This document shows, piece by piece, positions 62,272 to 64,000 of a stretch of 64,000 bases of DNA. A program made the position numbers and the translations under genes. The DNA lies in the NCBI GenBank assembly GCA_905182175.1, contig CAJJAT010000028.1:1-64000 (forward strand), in the 5' to 3' direction. How positions within the stretch are numbered: the stretch's first letter is position 1; each line of letters opens with the position of its first letter. This stretch comes from Flavobacteriales bacterium UBA1494. GTDB lineage: Bacteria > Bacteroidota > Bacteroidia > Flavobacteriales_E > Vicingaceae. The notes under the pieces were generated by a model that was not told the DNA's origin, did not search any database, and worked only from the letters and a program-made list of their open reading frames with translations.

Positions 62272-63468
62272 ATGGAAAGAGAGCAGTTAAAAGCAGACGA
62301 TTTTAGTTACGATTTACCCAATCATCGAATTGCAAAATATCCTTTGACTATCAGAAATCAATCAAAATTACTGACCTATAAAAATGGTGTAATAGGAGAA
62401 GATATATTTTCTAATTTAAAAAATCATTTACCAAAGGATGCTGTCTTGGTTTTTAACGATACTAAAGTACTGGCAGCAAGGTTGTACTTTCAACGGAAAA
62501 CGGGAGCTAAAATTGAAATATTTTGTTTAGAGCCGAACCTAACTACCGTAGAACAAGCGTTAAGCGCTACAAAGAGTTGCCTGTGGCAATGTATGGTAGG
62601 CAATTTAAAGCGTTTTAAAACCGACGAGGTACTAGAGTTAAATATTGCGGGAACCATTTTAAAGGCGAGTATTGTTGAAAAGCGACCTTCCGATGTTATT
62701 ATTCAATTTGAGTGGGAGGGAGGAGTTGAATTCTCAGAGATACTGAATGAAGCCGGAGAGATTCCTTTGCCGCCCTATTTAAATAGAGAAACAGAATTGG
62801 CGGATCAGGAAACTTACCAGACAGTTTATGCTAAGAACGAAGGTGCTGTTGCAGCGCCAACTGCAGGGTTACATTTCGTCAATAATCAGTTAGAAGATTT
62901 AAAAGATAAGGGGCATGGTTTAGCTTACTTAACCTTGTTTGTTGGTGCAGGAACATTTAGAGCTGTAAAAGCAGACAAATTGGTAGATCATGATATGCAC
63001 CAAGAGCGGATTGTAGTTAATAGGCTTACTATAAATAAATTGGCTGCAAAACAAGACAAGGTTATTTGTGTGGGTACAACTAGTCTTCGTTCATTAGAAA
63101 GCCTGTATTGGCTGGCTGTAAAGATGAATCATACAGGAAATATGGCAGAGAACATGGTAACGCAAGAAGATGCTTACAAATTACCACAAGATTGGAATTG
63201 GCAGACTGCTTGTAATTACTTGCTCGGTGTATTAGAACAAACAGGAAAAATGGAAATTGACTTTCATTCTGCCTTGTTCATAATGCCTGGCTACAACTGG
63301 AAAGCAATAAATGGGTTGATTACTAATTTTCATCAACCTAAAAGCACTTTATTGTCTCTCGTTTCTGCTTGGATTGGTAAAGATTGGCAAAAGGTATACA
63401 GCTATGCATTTAATAATGATTTTCGTTTTTTAAGCTACGGCGATAGCTCAATATTGCTAAGGGAGTAA
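62272..63468 (+). CDS. queA: tRNA preQ1(34) S-adenosylmethionine ribosyltransferase-isomerase
   Basis: The 398-residue protein begins MEREQLKADDFSYDLPNHRI. It has VLVFNDTKVLAARLYFQRKT (near 64-83), EIPLPPYLNRE, YQTVYAKNEGAVAAPTAGLH, GAGTFRAVKADKL, and VGTTSLRSLESLY. These are QueA motifs. It transfers the ribosyl part of SAM to 7-aminomethyl-7-deazaguanine in tRNA to form epoxyqueuosine. Length is slightly above the common 350, with insertions around residues 100-120 and 300. It is a single-gene unit, and no other queuosine gene is near. Confidence 0.93.
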   Translation: MEREQLKADDFSYDLPNHRIAKYPLTIRNQSKLLTYKNGVIGEDIFSNLKNHLPKDAVLVFNDTKVLAARLYFQRKTGAKIEIFCLEPNLTTVEQALSATKSCLWQCMVGNLKRFKTDEVLELNIAGTILKASIVEKRPSDVIIQFEWEGGVEFSEILNEAGEIPLPPYLNRETELADQETYQTVYAKNEGAVAAPTAGLHFVNNQLEDLKDKGHGLAYLTLFVGAGTFRAVKADKLVDHDMHQERIVVNRLTINKLAAKQDKVICVGTTSLRSLESLYWLAVKMNHTGNMAENMVTQEDAYKLPQDWNWQTACNYLLGVLEQTGKMEIDFHSALFIMPGYNWKAINGLITNFHQPKSTLLSLVSAWIGKDWQKVYSYAFNNDFRFLSYGDSSILLRE

Positions 63469-64000
63469 TTGAGTTTTTTGTCTTCAATACATAAAACCTG
63501 CACGCATAACTTTTTAAGTTATCAAGTATCTAATGAAGGCCACATTCTAATAGTAAGCAGTGTCCAAAATTTGAATAAAGTTTCTTTTTGTATTGGTTAA
63601 GTAGGTAAAGAATGTATCAGGAGCACAAAACCTTTGTAAATCCTCAAGAGGGTTCTGTTTAGTTCAAATTGGATCTATTTAATACATTATTAGTAATAAT
63701 TTTAGCAATATTAGAGGGTTGCAATGCTTGCTAATTTGGTAGCGTCATCTAGTTGAGGAAGCGCATGGAATTGCCCTTATCGGGTGTTTTTGAAACTTTT
63801 TTAATTGTAATTAAGAAGTAATGGTTCAAAGATTTTATTTATTATCCTGCTCTAATTTGAAGCTGTTGAAAATAGAAAAATCTATTTGTTTTGTTTGATT
63901 ATACTTTGCTCAAGGCTTCCACCGTGTATATCTGTCAAATTAATAATAGTCTTTAATTTTCTCAGCTTATACTGCAGGAGGGTATCCCCTTTTCCTAAGT
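63469..64000. other. Gene-free right end of the window
   Basis: No complete gene is seen in these 532 bases. A minus-strand frame open from the right edge down to a stop at 63882-63884 reads DTLLQYKLRKLKTIINLTDI and HGGSLEQSIIKQNK, and might be the end of a gene lying outside the window. The remainder is AT-rich without hairpins or RNA features that I can support. Confidence 0.35.

Noticed and set aside
1-64000. CRISPR array, tRNA, rRNA or prophage
   Set aside because: No regularly spaced repeats, no cloverleaf with a GGTTCGANTCC-type arm and no phage structural or integrase genes were seen.

Overview
The window is AT-rich chromosomal DNA of a Bacteroidota bacterium, most likely of the Flavobacteriales. 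The evidence is the lineage-specific machinery. There are type IX secretion (T9SS) parts: a PorP/SprF protein, a PorE-like TPR/PD40/OmpA protein and a DUF5103 Plug protein. Five secreted proteins carry T9SS sorting domains. There is also a Na+-NQR operon, a TonB-dependent receptor of the family-specific beta-barrel type, several promoter cores fitting the TAnnTTTG -7 element of this phylum, and a CrtY-type lycopene cyclase. I see no rRNA, tRNA, CRISPR array, prophage or intact insertion sequence.

Layout. 1-7.3 kb: two decayed genes, a CPBP membrane protease, a MutS2-like ATPase without an Smr domain, a wrecked small MscS channel and a TonB-dependent receptor. 7.3-16.5 kb: a secretion cassette with a giant PKD adhesin (type B sorting domain) divergent from an M43 metalloprotease, PorP/SprF and a PorE-like protein, then an MtfA-like peptidase. 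16.5-28 kb: a secreted LamG/PNGase F-like protein, an RhlE-type helicase, a lipoprotein, a B12/radical SAM protein, an exported histidine phosphatase, a DUF922/FAD oxidoreductase pair and a secreted T9SS protein. 28-35.5 kb: a minus-strand run of overlapping genes (antitoxin-like, ParE-like toxin, secreted PIG-L deacetylase, a 42-residue membrane peptide, sodium:solute symporter), preceded by a TPR glycosyltransferase-like protein and a GNAT enzyme.

35.6-40.7 kb is a decay zone: remnants of a LytTR response regulator, a MazE/MazF pair, an unidentified protein and a membrane protein, interspersed with intact DUF2797, threonine aldolase and an outer-membrane protein. 40.7-45 kb: a tight operon AlkD-like, NfeD, SPFH, 58-residue membrane peptide, CrtY, YbaB. 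45-49.4 kb: a compact ECF sigma cluster with a small anti-sigma-like protein, a Spy/CpxP-like protein, MbnP, an MbnH-like dihaem peroxidase and a T9SS-exported YHYH protein. This is probably a copper- or oxidative-modification module and is the most interesting unit of the window. 49.4-58.3 kb: the T9SS Plug protein, ApaG and an orphan binding protein, divergent from nqrABCDEF. 58.3-64 kb: two more decayed loci, inorganic pyrophosphatase, a GH16 glucanase and queA.

Together the genes describe a cell with Na+-based energetics (Nqr feeding a sodium symporter), a cell surface built through T9SS, polysaccharide and glycoprotein degradation, and carotenoid synthesis. About ten loci are decayed genes that can still be read by splicing frames. 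The largest group is at 35.6-40.7 kb and the rest are scattered from 0.1 to 59.6 kb.
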